Origin: Candidatus Moranbacteria bacterium CG10_big_fil_rev_8_21_14_0_10_35_21
Lineage (GTDB): Bacteria > Patescibacteriota > Minisyncoccia > Moranbacterales > UBA2206
Reading direction: 5' to 3'
DNA: 35,637 nucleotides
Assembly (NCBI GenBank): GCA_002773095.1
Contig: PFCG01000001.1
Location: 1 to 35,637 of the forward strand
Translations under genes and position numbers: made by a program
In this document: positions 35,448-35,637 of the stretch, in pieces
How the letters are laid out: each line of letters begins with the position of its first letter
Position numbering within the stretch: the first letter of the stretch is position 1
The notes under the pieces: model-generated
What the model was told of the DNA's origin: nothing
What the model saw: the letters and a program-made list of their open reading frames with translations, nothing else
Databases searched by the model: none

Positions 35448-35637
35448 ATGAAAAAAATAAAAAAAGGTTTTACTTTAATTGAACTTTTAATCGTTATTGC
35501 GATTATCGGTATTTTGGCTTCAATCGTTTTGGTAAGCTTAAACAGCGCGAAAACGAAAGCGAAGGATGCTTCAGTAAAAGCTTCTGTGTCTAGTACTGCA
35601 GCCGCTGCCATTATATGTGCAGACGATGAACTATTGC
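35448..35637 (+). CDS. pilA: major type IV prepilin (truncated by window end)
   Basis: gcgaggtg SD, ATG35448: [63 protein letters not shown]... Confidence 0.93.
   Translation, partial: MKKIKKGFTLIELLIVIAIIGILASIVLVSLNSAKTKAKDASVKASVSSTAAAAIICADDELL

Noticed and set aside
35423-35611. Minus-strand ORF antisense to the pilin
   Set aside because: The prepilin signal sequence on + strand is unmistakable; this is a shadow.
1-35637. CRISPR arrays, rRNA or tRNA genes, insertion sequences
   Set aside because: No regularly spaced repeats, no T-loop/CCA-like tRNA pattern or rRNA motifs, and no transposase seen by reading the sequence. No tRNA or rRNA search program could be run.

Overview
The window is AT-rich bacterial chromosome with compact, mostly leader-poor gene organisation. 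The gene set (solo SSB/S6/S18/EF-P operon, RNase J, bifunctional PGI/PMI, secretin-less type IV pilus loci, four-helix-bundle S23-type gene) suggests Patescibacteria/CPR, Parcubacteria-like; that taxon call is inference. The left half (1-16 kb) holds housekeeping genes: rpsF-ssb-rpsR-efp, ychF, a phosphomannomutase, trpS, RNase J, PGI/PMI, an oligopeptide-binding protein, secG, manC and uvrA. The right half (17-35.6 kb) is a double type IV pilus (T4P) region. It starts with a sensor-poor histidine kinase and a lone receiver. Set 1 is pilB1-pilC1-three prepilin-like genes-pilM1-N1-O1-small TM protein. A convergent comF follows, then set 2: pilM2-N2-O2-pilB2-pilT-pilC2. A four-helix-bundle gene flanked by an inverted repeat comes next, and a major pilin is cut by the window end. 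The most unusual signals are: (i) a complete micro transcription unit missing from the ORF track that encodes a 50-aa Cys-motif/TM peptide (140..292); (ii) a second micro-unit with a small TM peptide and an apparently frameshifted TM mini-ORF (12.6-13.0 kb); (iii) a palindromic repeat family with one copy inside the ychF coding sequence; (iv) a long rpsF leader with four mutually pairing segments; (v) an inverted-repeat-bounded S23-type cassette inside the pilus locus.
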